Shown here: positions 17,125-26,726 of the stretch, piece by piece
Layout of the letters: the number at the start of each line of letters is the position of its first letter
Numbering within the stretch: position 1 is the stretch's first letter
Assembly: GCA_039029315.1 (NCBI GenBank)
Contig: JBCCGK010000063.1
Location: 4,493-68,492 of the forward strand
DNA: 64,000 nt
Direction: 5' to 3'
DNA from: JBCCCJ01 sp039029315
GTDB taxonomy: Bacteria > Bacteroidota > Bacteroidia > J057
Program-made: the position numbers and the translations under genes
Notes under the pieces: generated by a model
What the model saw: only the letters and a program-made list of their open reading frames with translations
The model's database searches: none
Told to the model about the DNA's origin: nothing

Positions 17125-18369
17125 TTAACTCTTGTCTAGCTCTTTCAGCTTCAGCACGCGCTTTGCTTCACGAATCCCCGTCTCTGCCGCCCCATGAACC
17201 GTTTGGTGATGTCCATTGAGGTTCATGGCTTCTCCGGCAAAGAATAGCTTGTCATCGATGGATTGGGCAGCGATAGCTCTCGCATTCCCGATTCCGATGG
17301 TGCTGTAGGAGTAGGCCCCTCGAATAAATGGCTGTTTGCTCCAATCCATCACATAAGCATCCACAAAGCTTGCCGAGGCTTGCCCAGCATACATCTCATC
17401 CAATTCTGTCAGGAGAAGATGGACAATGGCTGCCTCCTCCTCCAGACTGCTGAGGTATTCAGCTTGCTTCCCCATGACAAAGGCCATCAGGACATGATCC
17501 TGACCTTCTTTGCCGATGATTTCATCTGCATAGGCGGCGCAGTTTCTGCCACCGATGATATTTTGGTGATAGAACTTCTCCGAGAATTTTAGGAAAACTT
17601 TCATGCCAGCATCCATGCCAATCTGTTGAAAGGCTTCTGTCTTTTTTGAAGGTAAAGGGGGGACAAACTCGATGGCACCATCTTTCAGAACAGGAATTGG
17701 AACTGTAAGAATCACATGACTCGCACGCCAGATCTGGTCCTTGGAATCTTTCACAAAGATCTCCTGCTCGCGATAGTCAATGCGTTTGATAATGGTATGC
17801 AGGGAAATCTTGTCTAATAAAGGTGTGGCTATATGTTTATTGATCAGGTCAAAATAGGTATCCTGGAATTTGTAGTCCTTTTCTCCTGAACTCCATTCTT
17901 CTTCCTCTTTGGCGTTCCAATAGGCAGATAGCCGTGTCGAATCTGCTCCCTGATCCCCTGCGATGGCCTCTATGATGTAGCGATAATCTTCCCCAAATCC
18001 CTGCTCAGTGGCGTAATCAAAATATGAGATATCCGGCTTCCGTTTTTTGTCAAAAATTGCCCACACATCTCGTGGAGGCTCTTCTATCAATTTTCCCTGA
18101 AACCAGTAAACTTCCGTTGATTTGTCCTTCTTGATAGAGGTTCCAGTCTTTTTAATCAGCTTCCCGATGAGGGACTTTTTTCCATGGAGCCACTCTGCTC
18201 CCAGATCCAGCGGATAGTCAGCAAAGCCTGTCAGCTTCCCAAGTCTCCCTCCGATTCTGTCTGCGGCTTCCAGAATCCGAAAGGAAATTCCCCTTTTTTG
18301 CAGCACATGTCCAGCATACAGGCCAGCCGCACCAGCTCCAATGATGAGAATGTCGTGTTCAGGTTTCAT
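17125..18369 (-). CDS. FAD-dependent amine oxidase (flavin monoamine oxidase family)
   Basis: A 414-residue flavoenzyme. The FAD dinucleotide-binding motif is at the N-terminus (IIGAGAAGLYAGHVLQ, then LEAADRIGGR). The C-terminal FAD contact is LFFAGEAMNLNGHHQTVHGA, as in amine oxidases. It probably oxidises a primary or polyamine substrate to an imine with H2O2 release, but the substrate is not determined. There is no signal peptide, so it should be cytoplasmic. Its start lies 10 bases after the stop of the HAD hydrolase gene on the same strand, so they probably form an operon. Confidence 0.9.
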   Translation of the reverse strand: MKPEHDILIIGAGAAGLYAGHVLQKRGISFRILEAADRIGGRLGKLTGFADYPLDLGAEWLHGKKSLIGKLIKKTGTSIKKDKSTEVYWFQGKLIEEPPRDVWAIFDKKRKPDISYFDYATEQGFGEDYRYIIEAIAGDQGADSTRLSAYWNAKEEEEWSSGEKDYKFQDTYFDLINKHIATPLLDKISLHTIIKRIDYREQEIFVKDSKDQIWRASHVILTVPIPVLKDGAIEFVPPLPSKKTEAFQQIGMDAGMKVFLKFSEKFYHQNIIGGRNCAAYADEIIGKEGQDHVLMAFVMGKQAEYLSSLEEEAAIVHLLLTELDEMYAGQASASFVDAYVMDWSKQPFIRGAYSYSTIGIGNARAIAAQSIDDKLFFAGEAMNLNGHHQTVHGAAETGIREAKRVLKLKELDKS

Positions 18370-18379
18370 AAAAATTCTT

Positions 18380-19084
18380 TCAGGATCTTACCCAATCCAG
18401 AACCTTGCTGATTTGTTCAAATTCGAGGTATGAGGTCTTTTCGGCTTCCTTGCTGTTGACCAACTCATGCACCCATGTCGTGTGATAAGGAATATGAATG
18501 GCCGTAACCCCGATTTCTACCATCGGCAAAATATCAGACCGCAGAGAGTTGCCCACCATGAGTAGGTCTGAGGCTGCGATGCCATACCTATCCAGGATTC
18601 CCTGATATACTTGTTCATTTTTTTCACTGACAATCTCTACATGGGTAAAATAGCGAGCGAGATTGGATCGGGCCAATTTGCTTTCCTGGTCAAACAAATC
18701 ACCTTTGGTCAGCAACATGAGCGCATAATCCTCTTCCAACTCGTGAAGCACATTCTCTACTCCCTCCAATACTTCGATCGGACGAGTCAACATATCCTTG
18801 CCCCAACTGATGATCTGATGAATGTCTGCTGCCGAGATCTTGCTATCCGTCAGTTCTATGGCCGTTTCAATAAGTGAGAGAACAAATCCTTTTGCGCCAT
18901 AGCCAAACAGTTTCAGATTGACTTTCTCCCGTGCATAGAGTTGTTCTTTCAGATCGGGAGCATCCAGATATTGTTTCAGGAGATTCTCTACCTGATGTTC
19001 GACCTCTCCATAGTGAGGCTCATTGATCCAAAGGGTATCATCTGCATCAAAGGCAATTATTTTGAATGGTTTTCTGATCTTCAT
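18380..19084 (-). CDS. HAD-superfamily hydrolase
   Basis: A 234-residue cytoplasmic phosphatase-like protein. HAD motif I is IIAFDADDTLW with the two catalytic Asp, motif II is ALMLLTKGD, and motif IV is LLMVGNSLRSDILP. A helical C1-type cap lies between motifs I and II (about 18-95). The layout fits the subfamily IA phosphatases such as nucleotidases. I start at the ATG just before KIRKPFKIIAFDAD; a longer frame upstream adds 48 residues without family character. It precedes the amine oxidase gene on the same strand. Confidence 0.88.
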   Translation of the reverse strand: MKIRKPFKIIAFDADDTLWINEPHYGEVEHQVENLLKQYLDAPDLKEQLYAREKVNLKLFGYGAKGFVLSLIETAIELTDSKISAADIHQIISWGKDMLTRPIEVLEGVENVLHELEEDYALMLLTKGDLFDQESKLARSNLARYFTHVEIVSEKNEQVYQGILDRYGIAASDLLMVGNSLRSDILPMVEIGVTAIHIPYHTTWVHELVNSKEAEKTSYLEFEQISKVLDWVRS

Positions 19085-19190
19085 TGTTTGATTCCAAATG
19101 AGTTCTATGCAATTTGCTTGGCTCACCAAATGTATACAATTCTCTTTGCATCCTGCTGCCATTTTTGTTGACCCAACAGAATATTTTCCT

Positions 19191-19703
19191 ATGACTCTTC
19201 GCGACATGATTCTCGACGAACCAACCAAAGCAAGAAAAACAGAAATTGCCGCCTATATTGGTGATGATCAAGAGAAGTTCACCCGCCTCTGGCAACTGAT
19301 CAAAACAGATTCTCCTCCGGTGCCTCGATTGGCTGCCTGGATCATGGAGGAGGTTACGGCTCAACATCCATTTCAAGTGACAGCACATTTGCAAGACATT
19401 ATCGACTTCCTGCCTGGAGACTTCCACGATGGGGTCCGCCGGAACTTAGTCAAAATTCTTTCTCGCACCCCTTTGCCAGAAGACAGACAGGGAGAATTAT
19501 ACGACCTCAGTCTCGCTTGGCTGATGTCAGGCAATCAGCCTGTCGCAATCAAGGTCTGGTGCATGGAGATTTGTGCCTCCATCGCATGGCCTTATCCCGA
19601 ACTGAGAGATGAGGTGTGCATGGTAATAGAGGAGCAAATGCCTTTTGGCAGTGCGGGCTTTCGATCGCGCGGGAAGAGGATTTTGAAGCGGTTGAAAACC
19701 TGA
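19191..19703 (+). CDS. Helical-repeat (HEAT-like) hypothetical protein
   Basis: A 170-residue cytoplasmic protein built from amphipathic helices. They occur in pairs typical of HEAT/ARM repeats (VPRLAAWIMEEVTAQHP; VRRNLVKILSRTPLP; VAIKVWCMEICASIAWPYPELRDEV). No catalytic motif is visible. Similar short helical proteins occur in many Bacteroidota, but I cannot name a function. I start at the ATG before TLRDMILDEP; an upstream ATG would add 31 poorly folded residues. It is divergent from the HAD hydrolase. Confidence 0.7.
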   Translation: MTLRDMILDEPTKARKTEIAAYIGDDQEKFTRLWQLIKTDSPPVPRLAAWIMEEVTAQHPFQVTAHLQDIIDFLPGDFHDGVRRNLVKILSRTPLPEDRQGELYDLSLAWLMSGNQPVAIKVWCMEICASIAWPYPELRDEVCMVIEEQMPFGSAGFRSRGKRILKRLKT

Positions 19704-19824
19704 CCGCTTGTCCCGAGCATGAGTCGAGCTCAGAATACAGGGCCACCGAGAGACGGCAAATCAGATGATGATCTCTGCGATTTTGCTGTTCTGTGGTCAA
19801 TTTTAGAATTGTTGCCCCCCTTTT

Positions 19825-21417
19825 TCAATCCAGTTTCTCCTTCTCAAAATCACTGGGATTGACCCAACCCGTTTTCATTTTTTCGCCAGACATAAAGCGC
19901 TCATAGAAACCTTTGGTCTCCTCATGTGCATAGGGATATTCATCAAAGATATGGCCATTGCCCAGCATTCGAGGGTCTTTCTCTGCTGTCAATCCCTGAC
20001 GCATGCGATCTGCCAATTGCGTTTTGATCGTCTGATGCTCCTTCGATCCAGCCAGATTGTTCATACACTCGGGATCAGAAGCAATGTGATACAATTCTTC
20101 GGCCGGCCGTTTGCCCATATTCCACTCCCAATATTTTCGGGTCTCAGGAGTGTGGCGGGCCAGGAGAGCCTGCGTTTTGGTGGGACTGCCATCGGTATTC
20201 AGATAGCCTGTTTCGGGATTCCCGACTGGCCAGCGATTGGGTTCAAAGTTTTTGAGGTATAGATATTCATCCGTAACAATGCCTCTCACAGGATATCCCC
20301 AATCATTTGGGCGACCGATGTCATGTCTTTCCTTGCCAATGAGTACATGATCTCTGATGGGTGCTGGTGTTTCTCCTTGCGCAGCATAGAGGATGTCAGT
20401 CAGGCTGCTTCCTGTAATCGGCTGCATGCCACTTTCAGTCTGTCCTAGTCCAGCAAGCTCCAGAAAGGTAGGCGCAAAATCAATGAAATTCACAAATTCA
20501 TCGACTGTCCGACCGGGATTCTTGATGCCTTTGGGCCACATCATCGCAAGTGGAAGATGGTTGGAGAGTTCATATTTCTGCCCCTTGATCCGGGGGAATG
20601 GCATGCCATTGTCTGCGGTTACTACTACCAAGGTATTTTCCAGCAAACCTCTGGCTTCGAGTTCTGCCAGCATTTTTTGGAGATGCAGGTCAAAATATTC
20701 GATCTCATAGGCATAGTCGAGCATGTCCGTGCGGACTGTATCATTGTCTGGCCAGAAGTCAAAGACCTTGTCGATGTCAGTTAATTTTTTTCCTCCCTTA
20801 TTGATTCCTGCACCATATTCATAGGCCCTATGTGGTTCTGTCGAACCATACCAGTAGCAGAAGGCTTGTCCATCTGGTACAGAGTCCAAAAATTCACCAA
20901 AGTTTGCTGCATAATCCGAGCTAGAGATAAAGTTGGCAGGAGGCGTCAGTTTTTGGCGATTGAAAGGAATGCCTGTGAGCTGACGAGGATTGCCAGATTC
21001 GTCATTGGCAACTCCTGGCGCCCACCCTTTGGCGGTATAGCCCACATAATAGTCATGCCCTGTCAAGGCTTCCGGATAGGTTTTGAATTTGGGTGGAAAA
21101 AAGGGTACATGGTTCATGGCTCGCTCCAGTTGCCAGGAATTGCGGCCTGTCAGGATGCACGCACGAGAAGGAGAACATTTGGCATTGGGCGTATAGGCCC
21201 TGGTGAACAAGATCCCTTCTCGCGCAACCCGGTCAAATGCAGGGGTTTTTACCCAGCTACAGCCATAAGCACCCATATGCGGAAAAGAGGCATCATCTGC
21301 GATGGCGAAGAGGATATTGGGACGAGAGGCCTGTTCCTCAACCGGATCTGGCTGGCAGGCGAATAACAAACAAATAGAGAGGAGAAGGAGGAAATTTCGC
21401 ATACTGCTAAGATTCAT
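19825..21417 (-). CDS. Sulfatase (S1 family), lipoprotein
   Basis: A 530-residue sulfatase. The signal peptide ends in a lipobox (LLFACQP), so it is anchored to a membrane facing the periplasm or cell surface. Metal-binding ADDASFPHMGAYGC is followed by the sulfatase signature CSPSRACILTG. In that signature Cys81 would be converted to formylglycine by a maturation enzyme not present here. Further active-site blocks are VVTADNGMPFPR and the C-terminal YHIASDPECMNNL. The family is alkaline-phosphatase-like and removes sulfate esters; organisms with several such genes usually degrade sulfated polysaccharides. A second ATG five codons in is also a possible start. Confidence 0.92.
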   Translation of the reverse strand: MNLSSMRNFLLLLSICLLFACQPDPVEEQASRPNILFAIADDASFPHMGAYGCSWVKTPAFDRVAREGILFTRAYTPNAKCSPSRACILTGRNSWQLERAMNHVPFFPPKFKTYPEALTGHDYYVGYTAKGWAPGVANDESGNPRQLTGIPFNRQKLTPPANFISSSDYAANFGEFLDSVPDGQAFCYWYGSTEPHRAYEYGAGINKGGKKLTDIDKVFDFWPDNDTVRTDMLDYAYEIEYFDLHLQKMLAELEARGLLENTLVVVTADNGMPFPRIKGQKYELSNHLPLAMMWPKGIKNPGRTVDEFVNFIDFAPTFLELAGLGQTESGMQPITGSSLTDILYAAQGETPAPIRDHVLIGKERHDIGRPNDWGYPVRGIVTDEYLYLKNFEPNRWPVGNPETGYLNTDGSPTKTQALLARHTPETRKYWEWNMGKRPAEELYHIASDPECMNNLAGSKEHQTIKTQLADRMRQGLTAEKDPRMLGNGHIFDEYPYAHEETKGFYERFMSGEKMKTGWVNPSDFEKEKLD

Positions 21418-21668
21418 GCATAGGTTTTGTTAGGTAACAGAAGATAAGTATGGAGAAAAATGTAACAAGCAACATCTGTGATGTGAAATGGCAAGGAAGA
21501 AATCAGACATTTCCCACTACGGAATGAACACCCTGCTATACTGCCCTCTTGAAGAGGCAATTGGGTAGAAGAGGGGGGGCAATTCGCCAATCACCTTGAT
21601 TACAGCGTATGTCCCTTTACCTTCTAGATTCATTCTTTTGCAGATTATATTTTCTTCTAATTCAATGC

Positions 21669-23168
21669 TCAAAAGCCAGGTTGCCCCTTCACACTCAATG
21701 CTCCGGACTTGAGGCCGGGCATTTCCCCTCGTGGAACTTTGTTGAAGGCAGAAACTGAAGGCAGCAATTTCCCGCTTTGTCGATCAAATCCATCTCCAGT
21801 CAGTGTTTCTGGCGTATTATCCTTGGTAAGGTCTCTCCATTGATGCATCACAAAGCGAAAATCTTCCATCACTTGTTGATAGGAAGGGACGGAGGCAAGA
21901 TTCAGCAATTGTTCTGGATCATTATGCACATAGAACAACTCCTCTCTGGGTCGCGGACTCAGAAAATTGTCAGCCTGTGCGGCTGTCAATTGACCAGCTT
22001 CTCGTGCTCGATTCAAGTCTTCCTGTGAGAGACTTCTCTTGGAATCAGCTGGTCCCCCATTTGGAAATTGTGTTCGTTCATTCAGTACATAGAGAAAATC
22101 CTTGGATCGCACCATTCGCTCATGGGCTTCGAAATCATGCCAGTTGTGCTCAGAAAAGACATAGCGTCGAAAGTCTAGTCTGGGATTGCCAAACAAAGTT
22201 GCGAAACTTCTTCCCTGAAACATCTCATGCTCCTTCGCCCCTGCCAGATCCAGGATAGTTGGCGCCAGATCGACCACACTCAGCAAACTATTGCAGACTG
22301 CCCCAGCTTCCTTGATCCCCTCTGGCCAATGAATGACAAGAGGTGTCTTCATCCCACTGTCATACACCCTCGTCTTACATCGAGGAAAGGGGCGCCCATT
22401 GTCCGCCATGACAAAAATAACGGTATTGTCAAGGATGTTTTGGCGCTTGAGCTCTTCAACCACTTTGCCCACATAGAAATCCAGCCTCCCGATCTCATTG
22501 TAATAGGAGGCCAAATCCTGTCGGGTGGGCTCCGCATCGACCAAATATGGCGGAACAATTACACTTGCCGGATCATGAGGCGTCCCAAAATCATCTGCCT
22601 GCCAGGCTCGATGTGCGTCAAAAGCCGCAAACCAGGCAAAAAATGGTTTGTCTTTCGGCCGTTCCTCTATACATTGCACCCATCGCTCTTCCCCTCCACT
22701 CCCAGCACCTTTACGCTCATACGCATGATCAAACGCCCGCAAAGCTGGCTGACCAAAGTGGCTTTTGCCGGATTGTACGGTATAATAGCCTGCATCTTTC
22801 AGAAGGAGGGGAAAGGGAATTTGGGATTCGGGAAGGGGAGTATGCAATTCAGCAGCGCCATTGTTGTGAGGATATCGACCACTGATAATGCTGCAACGAC
22901 TCGGGCTGCATGAACTGGAAGTCAGATAGGCATTGGTGAAGCGCATACCTTTTGCAGCCAATTGATCAATATTCGGTGTCTTGACGGATGGATGGCCATA
23001 GCATCCCAGGTCATTCCAACTGACATCATCAGCAATGATGTAGACAAAGTTGGGCTGCGCAAGCCTGCTGCTTGCAAAGCCAAGCATTCGGGGGGATTGT
23101 GCAGGAGTAATTCCAGTCAGCCCAAATAAAAAAATTGAGGTCCAAAGGAGGAGAATATGTAGGTTCAT
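21669..23168 (-). CDS. Sulfatase (S1 family), exported
   Basis: A 499-residue sulfatase with a cleavable signal peptide (residues 1-24, ending TPAQ). It has the metal-binding IIADDVSWNDLGCYG, the signature CSPSRCSIISG (Cys87 for formylglycine), the VIFVMADNGRPFPR block and YVHNDPEQLLNLA near the C-terminus. It is distinct from the neighbouring sulfatase, which is a lipoprotein, so the pair may act at different places or on different linkages. A 251-base gap separates the two genes. Substrate cannot be deduced. Confidence 0.92.
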   Translation of the reverse strand: MNLHILLLWTSIFLFGLTGITPAQSPRMLGFASSRLAQPNFVYIIADDVSWNDLGCYGHPSVKTPNIDQLAAKGMRFTNAYLTSSSCSPSRCSIISGRYPHNNGAAELHTPLPESQIPFPLLLKDAGYYTVQSGKSHFGQPALRAFDHAYERKGAGSGGEERWVQCIEERPKDKPFFAWFAAFDAHRAWQADDFGTPHDPASVIVPPYLVDAEPTRQDLASYYNEIGRLDFYVGKVVEELKRQNILDNTVIFVMADNGRPFPRCKTRVYDSGMKTPLVIHWPEGIKEAGAVCNSLLSVVDLAPTILDLAGAKEHEMFQGRSFATLFGNPRLDFRRYVFSEHNWHDFEAHERMVRSKDFLYVLNERTQFPNGGPADSKRSLSQEDLNRAREAGQLTAAQADNFLSPRPREELFYVHNDPEQLLNLASVPSYQQVMEDFRFVMHQWRDLTKDNTPETLTGDGFDRQSGKLLPSVSAFNKVPRGEMPGLKSGALSVKGQPGF

Positions 23169-23255
23169 TGTTCCTGAAATTGAGAAATGTTGTGGAAAAA
23201 TAACATTCTTACATTGGTTTTCTCAGAACAATCTGTAAGAGTCCCACCTTTTTAT

Positions 23256-23263
23256 TACCTTTG
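23256..23263 (+). promoter_or_regulatory. Bacteroidota-type -7 promoter element before rpsU
   Basis: TACCTTTG matches the Bacteroidota sigma consensus TAnnTTTG exactly and lies about 100 bases before the rpsU start. No good -33 TTG is found at the usual distance, so the call is moderate. Confidence 0.45.
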
Positions 23264-23362
23264 CATAGAAGTAGCTGTAGGGATATCATTTCCTATTCTT
23301 ACTTCATTCAAGTTTTTTGCCGATTTATATTGGTTATTCATTCTAAATCCTTAAAAAATCAT

Positions 23363-23560
23363 ATGCTAATTATCAAAGTTAAAGAAAATGAGAGTATTGA
23401 CCGTGCGTTGAAACGATACAAGAAGAAGATTAAGCAAACCAAGCTTCTTCAAGGAGTCAGAGCAAACCAAGCCTATCGGAAACCATCTGAGAGGAAGAAA
23501 ATGCTGATGTCAAAGGCCAGATACCGTCAAAAAGTAATGGATCAAATCAACCATCTTTAG
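23363..23560 (+). CDS. rpsU: 30S ribosomal protein bS21
   Basis: A 65-residue basic protein matching bS21 over its length: MLIIKVKENESIDRALKRYK at the start, then KPSERKKMLMSKARYR at the end. It binds the small ribosomal subunit near the mRNA platform. I use the ATG at the family's normal start; an upstream frame adds 34 unrelated residues. It is followed after 48 bases by a gene of unknown function and, beyond that, a strong terminator, so both may be one transcript. Confidence 0.95.
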   Translation: MLIIKVKENESIDRALKRYKKKIKQTKLLQGVRANQAYRKPSERKKMLMSKARYRQKVMDQINHL

Positions 23561-23608
23561 TATTTCTCGATTATTATTCTTGCAACCTGATCCCAATCCA
23601 TTACTTAC

Positions 23609-24274
23609 ATGATACTTAAATCCAGATTGTTATTCCTTCTCGAAAAAAATGGAGGACATATTATAGACAATATTTCTCAATCAGAAATTGAAGATTATAC
23701 ATATATCAGAGAACATCTGTCTACAACAGATGTGAGCGAGGATGAGGATCTTCAGTCAAGAATTAGTCAGCTGTATCAGTTTACCAAGCATCGCATTGAT
23801 ATCAAGACGCGAACGCACTTTTACTCCATGCTAGAGAAATTCAAGCAGGAGGAAACAATGGATCTGAATAATGTTGCAGAAAAATTTCTGGCTTCTGAAA
23901 ACAGAAAGTCATATCAGGCGAAGCACTTCACTACATTGACCTATTTGACACATCTTCTGGATGACAAATATGGGATCTATAGTGCGCACTTGGGAGAAAT
24001 GTTTGATTTCAGTCTCCCCCGAGGACAACTGATTGGAAACTACCAAAAGAAAGTTGCTTTCCTGGAATTCTACATGCAAAAGACGCAGTTGTACCAGGAA
24101 ATCATTGAAGAACCTGCACTTCAAAACCTTCTTAAAGTTGTCAGAATCAAGTTTTTTGACTACAGAAGCGTTTTGACCCTTCCCAAAAGAGTAGATCTGC
24201 TCGTGCGGTCAGCATCAGATCTTCATGGCAAAGGGAAATTGCTCGTATCAGGCAAAGTCGGGACCTCTTCCTGA
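23609..24274 (+). CDS. Hypothetical protein downstream of rpsU
   Basis: A 221-residue, largely helical, charged protein without signal peptide or membrane segments. I do not recognise a family. It has an alternating hydrophobic N-terminus (KSRLLFLLEKNGGHIIDNIS), an acidic stretch around 45-55, and a Lys/Arg-rich C-terminal third. It lies between rpsU and a rho-independent terminator, which suggests regular expression with the ribosomal gene. A role linked to translation or growth is only a guess from position. Confidence 0.6.
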   Translation: MILKSRLLFLLEKNGGHIIDNISQSEIEDYTYIREHLSTTDVSEDEDLQSRISQLYQFTKHRIDIKTRTHFYSMLEKFKQEETMDLNNVAEKFLASENRKSYQAKHFTTLTYLTHLLDDKYGIYSAHLGEMFDFSLPRGQLIGNYQKKVAFLEFYMQKTQLYQEIIEEPALQNLLKVVRIKFFDYRSVLTLPKRVDLLVRSASDLHGKGKLLVSGKVGTSS

Positions 24275-24309
24275 TCGTAAAGATTATTAGCATTACCTAC
24301 AATAAATAG

Positions 24310-24343
24310 GTCGGTAGAAGAAATTCTTCTACCGACTTTTTTT
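24310..24343 (+). terminator. Rho-independent terminator of the rpsU unit
   Basis: A perfect 11-bp stem (GTCGGTAGAAG, loop AAATT, CTTCTACCGAC) is followed at once by seven T. It starts 35 bases after the stop codon of the preceding gene. This is one of the clearest terminators in the window. Confidence 0.92.
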
Positions 24344-24499
24344 GTTGCGTTTCGGATCGCTTCCATCCTTCCTGTCAACTCATCTGACTCCAGGCTTGCA
24401 ATTGTTTGAAACCCTTTTTCCAGGCCAAACCAAAGCACCTTTTCCCGCGTGGCGATGGATGGCAACACAATAGATAGCTCCTGATCTTGCGCTTGATTC

Positions 24500-26662
24500 T
24501 CACATGTTATATCTCTGATTCACAGATTCTTTGGGAAGAGTGAAAAAGAACTTGCTTCCCTTTCCCGGGATAGATTTCACCCACAACTCCCCCTTGTGTT
24601 GCTTCACCACCTTCTGACAAATGGACAATCCTATACCCGTTCCGGGATACTCCTCAGGTGAATGAAGCCGATGAAAGACATCAAAGATCTTGTGTTGGTA
24701 TTCCTTTTTGATGCCAATCCCATTGTCTTCCACAATCAACAAATAATGATCTGAATATTCTTCAGCACGAAGTATGATCTCAGGAGGTGCTTCCCGATGG
24801 AATTTTATCCCATTTCCGATCAAATTCTGAAACAGGCGAAGCAAGCCCGACCTATCTCCAAATATCGTGGGAAGCGGTCCCAAGGTTATCTTGGCGTCAT
24901 GCTCTTCTACCATATGCGCGAGATTCTGAATCGCCAACTTGCCGAGTTGGTTCAAATCGACAGCCTCTTGATTGTCTTTTGTTCCAATTTGTGAATAGGT
25001 CAACAAATCAGACAGCACTGAATTCATTCGCTCCACCCCTCCCAGTACATAGTCTATGAATACCTCTCCCTCCCTATCTAACATGGGTCGATATCTCCGC
25101 TCAATCAAGCCAATGAAAGAAGCAATGGTTCGCATGGGTTGCTTGAGGTCATGAGAGACGACATGGGCAAATTGTTCCAAATCCCTATTTGAGATTTGCA
25201 GCTCCTGATTTTTGATGGCAATCTCTCGTTTTTGATTTGCCAAAGTCATCGATGTGCGCGTCTGAACAATATAGCGGTAGAAGATAAAGGCCGATACACC
25301 AAAGAGCAGCAACATCAGAGAGATGAATACCCAGCGATCTCGCTGCAGCTCGAAGATAGCCTTGTCCTTCTTCAATAAGTCGATTTCATTTTTTTGCACT
25401 TCTGATTCATACTGAATCTTCATTTCCATCATTTTCTGGGTGCTCTCTTCCGAGAAGATCTGGTCCTTGGTTTCCATGTATTTTTGCTGATACTGAAAAG
25501 CCAAAGGATAGTCTTTCTTGACCACATAGGCTTTTGAGATCAAGCGATAGGCGCGCGCAAGCTCAGGTTTCAGTTGCAACTCCATAGCCGCCTTTTCCCC
25601 ATCAAATAAATAGGACAAAGCTTCATCAGATTTTCCTTGCTCAATCAATGCCTGTCCCAGATGATTGTATTGGCTGACAGAGCCTGTTTTGTCTCCAATG
25701 GCCTGGGAAATATGAAGAGAACGCAGATAGTAATTGACTGCTTCATGATGGTTTGACTGTGCGGAATAAACCTCTCCAATCAGCCCCAAAGCTTCTCTGA
25801 TACCGGTTTTGTCAGTCAGAATTTCGCGATAGTGCAGGGCTTGTTGGTAGTATCTCAATGCTTCAGGAAAGTCCTTTCTCTTCAAATGCACATCTCCAAT
25901 GTTGGCATAAGCATCTGCCATTCCTCTCAGATTTTCCAGATGCTCGGCAGATCGCAGTCCATCCATAAAGTAGGCCAATGCCTGATCATAGTCTTCCATG
26001 ACCATATACACAGCACCCAAATTCAGGAAAGAAGAGGTGATCTCTTTCTGATCCCCAATTCTCTTCCAAATCTTCAAGGCCCGCAAATGAGATTGAAGCG
26101 CTTCTTCATAGTTGCCCATAAAGTAGTGCATAACACCAAGATTATTGCATGAATTTCCAATCCATTTCTCATTTCCCAACACCTCTCTGATAGCAGCAGA
26201 GGCTTCAAAATGCGCCAGGGCTTCACGGTTGTTCCCGATCATCTGCCAATACATGCCCAAATTGTTCAGGGTGTTGGCCTTTTGGCCCTTGTCATGCAGG
26301 ATTTCAAATTGAAGAATTGCGTCATTGAGATACTGTTTTGCTTCTTCCATCTCTCCTTGGTAAAGAGAAATGACACCTTTGTTCTTGTATCCCATCGCAA
26401 GCCCTTTGCGAAAGGCTTTCCGGTCTGCCAACTGAATCGCCTTCTTGACAAATTCGTCGGCCTTCTCAAGATCCTGGTCCTTATATTCCCACGCCAATTG
26501 ATTATACAGAATGACTTTTTGTGTGTCCGACTTGGCTAGCTGAAGACTTACTTCCAGACTATCCAATATTGGAGAGGACGCTACTACGGGGCGAATAGCA
26601 GCTAAGAAAAATAAAAGAATGAGGAATAAAATTAGCTTATCGTCAGTTTTTGAGCCCTTCAT
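24500..26662 (-). CDS. TPR-containing sensor histidine kinase
   Basis: A 720-residue kinase. An N-terminal hydrophobic segment (signal or anchor, about 10-28) leads into a periplasmic array of about eight tetratricopeptide repeats (roughly 50-370; e.g. ALAYFMDGLRSAEHLENLRG). A coiled segment follows and then a membrane helix near 446-468. The HisKA domain has the phospho-acceptor His504 in VSHDLKQPMRT. The ATPase domain has the N box (LIGNGIKFH), VEDNGIGIK and GTGIGLSICQKVV. No receiver domain or adjacent response regulator is present, so it is an orphan in this window. I start at ATG rather than a TTG four codons earlier. It follows the subtilisin-like gene by about 65 bases on the same strand. 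Confidence 0.9.
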   Translation of the reverse strand: MKGSKTDDKLILFLILLFFLAAIRPVVASSPILDSLEVSLQLAKSDTQKVILYNQLAWEYKDQDLEKADEFVKKAIQLADRKAFRKGLAMGYKNKGVISLYQGEMEEAKQYLNDAILQFEILHDKGQKANTLNNLGMYWQMIGNNREALAHFEASAAIREVLGNEKWIGNSCNNLGVMHYFMGNYEEALQSHLRALKIWKRIGDQKEITSSFLNLGAVYMVMEDYDQALAYFMDGLRSAEHLENLRGMADAYANIGDVHLKRKDFPEALRYYQQALHYREILTDKTGIREALGLIGEVYSAQSNHHEAVNYYLRSLHISQAIGDKTGSVSQYNHLGQALIEQGKSDEALSYLFDGEKAAMELQLKPELARAYRLISKAYVVKKDYPLAFQYQQKYMETKDQIFSEESTQKMMEMKIQYESEVQKNEIDLLKKDKAIFELQRDRWVFISLMLLLFGVSAFIFYRYIVQTRTSMTLANQKREIAIKNQELQISNRDLEQFAHVVSHDLKQPMRTIASFIGLIERRYRPMLDREGEVFIDYVLGGVERMNSVLSDLLTYSQIGTKDNQEAVDLNQLGKLAIQNLAHMVEEHDAKITLGPLPTIFGDRSGLLRLFQNLIGNGIKFHREAPPEIILRAEEYSDHYLLIVEDNGIGIKKEYQHKIFDVFHRLHSPEEYPGTGIGLSICQKVVKQHKGELWVKSIPGKGSKFFFTLPKESVNQRYNM

Positions 26663-26726
26663 AATGTGTGTCAATTATGAATTAATCCAATTTCCTAAAA
26701 TGGTGTATTCATCAGGGCAGTATGAT

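Noticed and set aside
24223..24468. An open frame of 81 codons on the minus strand next to the TPR kinase gene
   Set aside because: It runs across the terminator hairpin at 24310-24343 and into the end of the plus-strand gene, starts at a GTG, and matches no family. The upstream half looks mildly coding, so a decayed gene end is possible but not supported.
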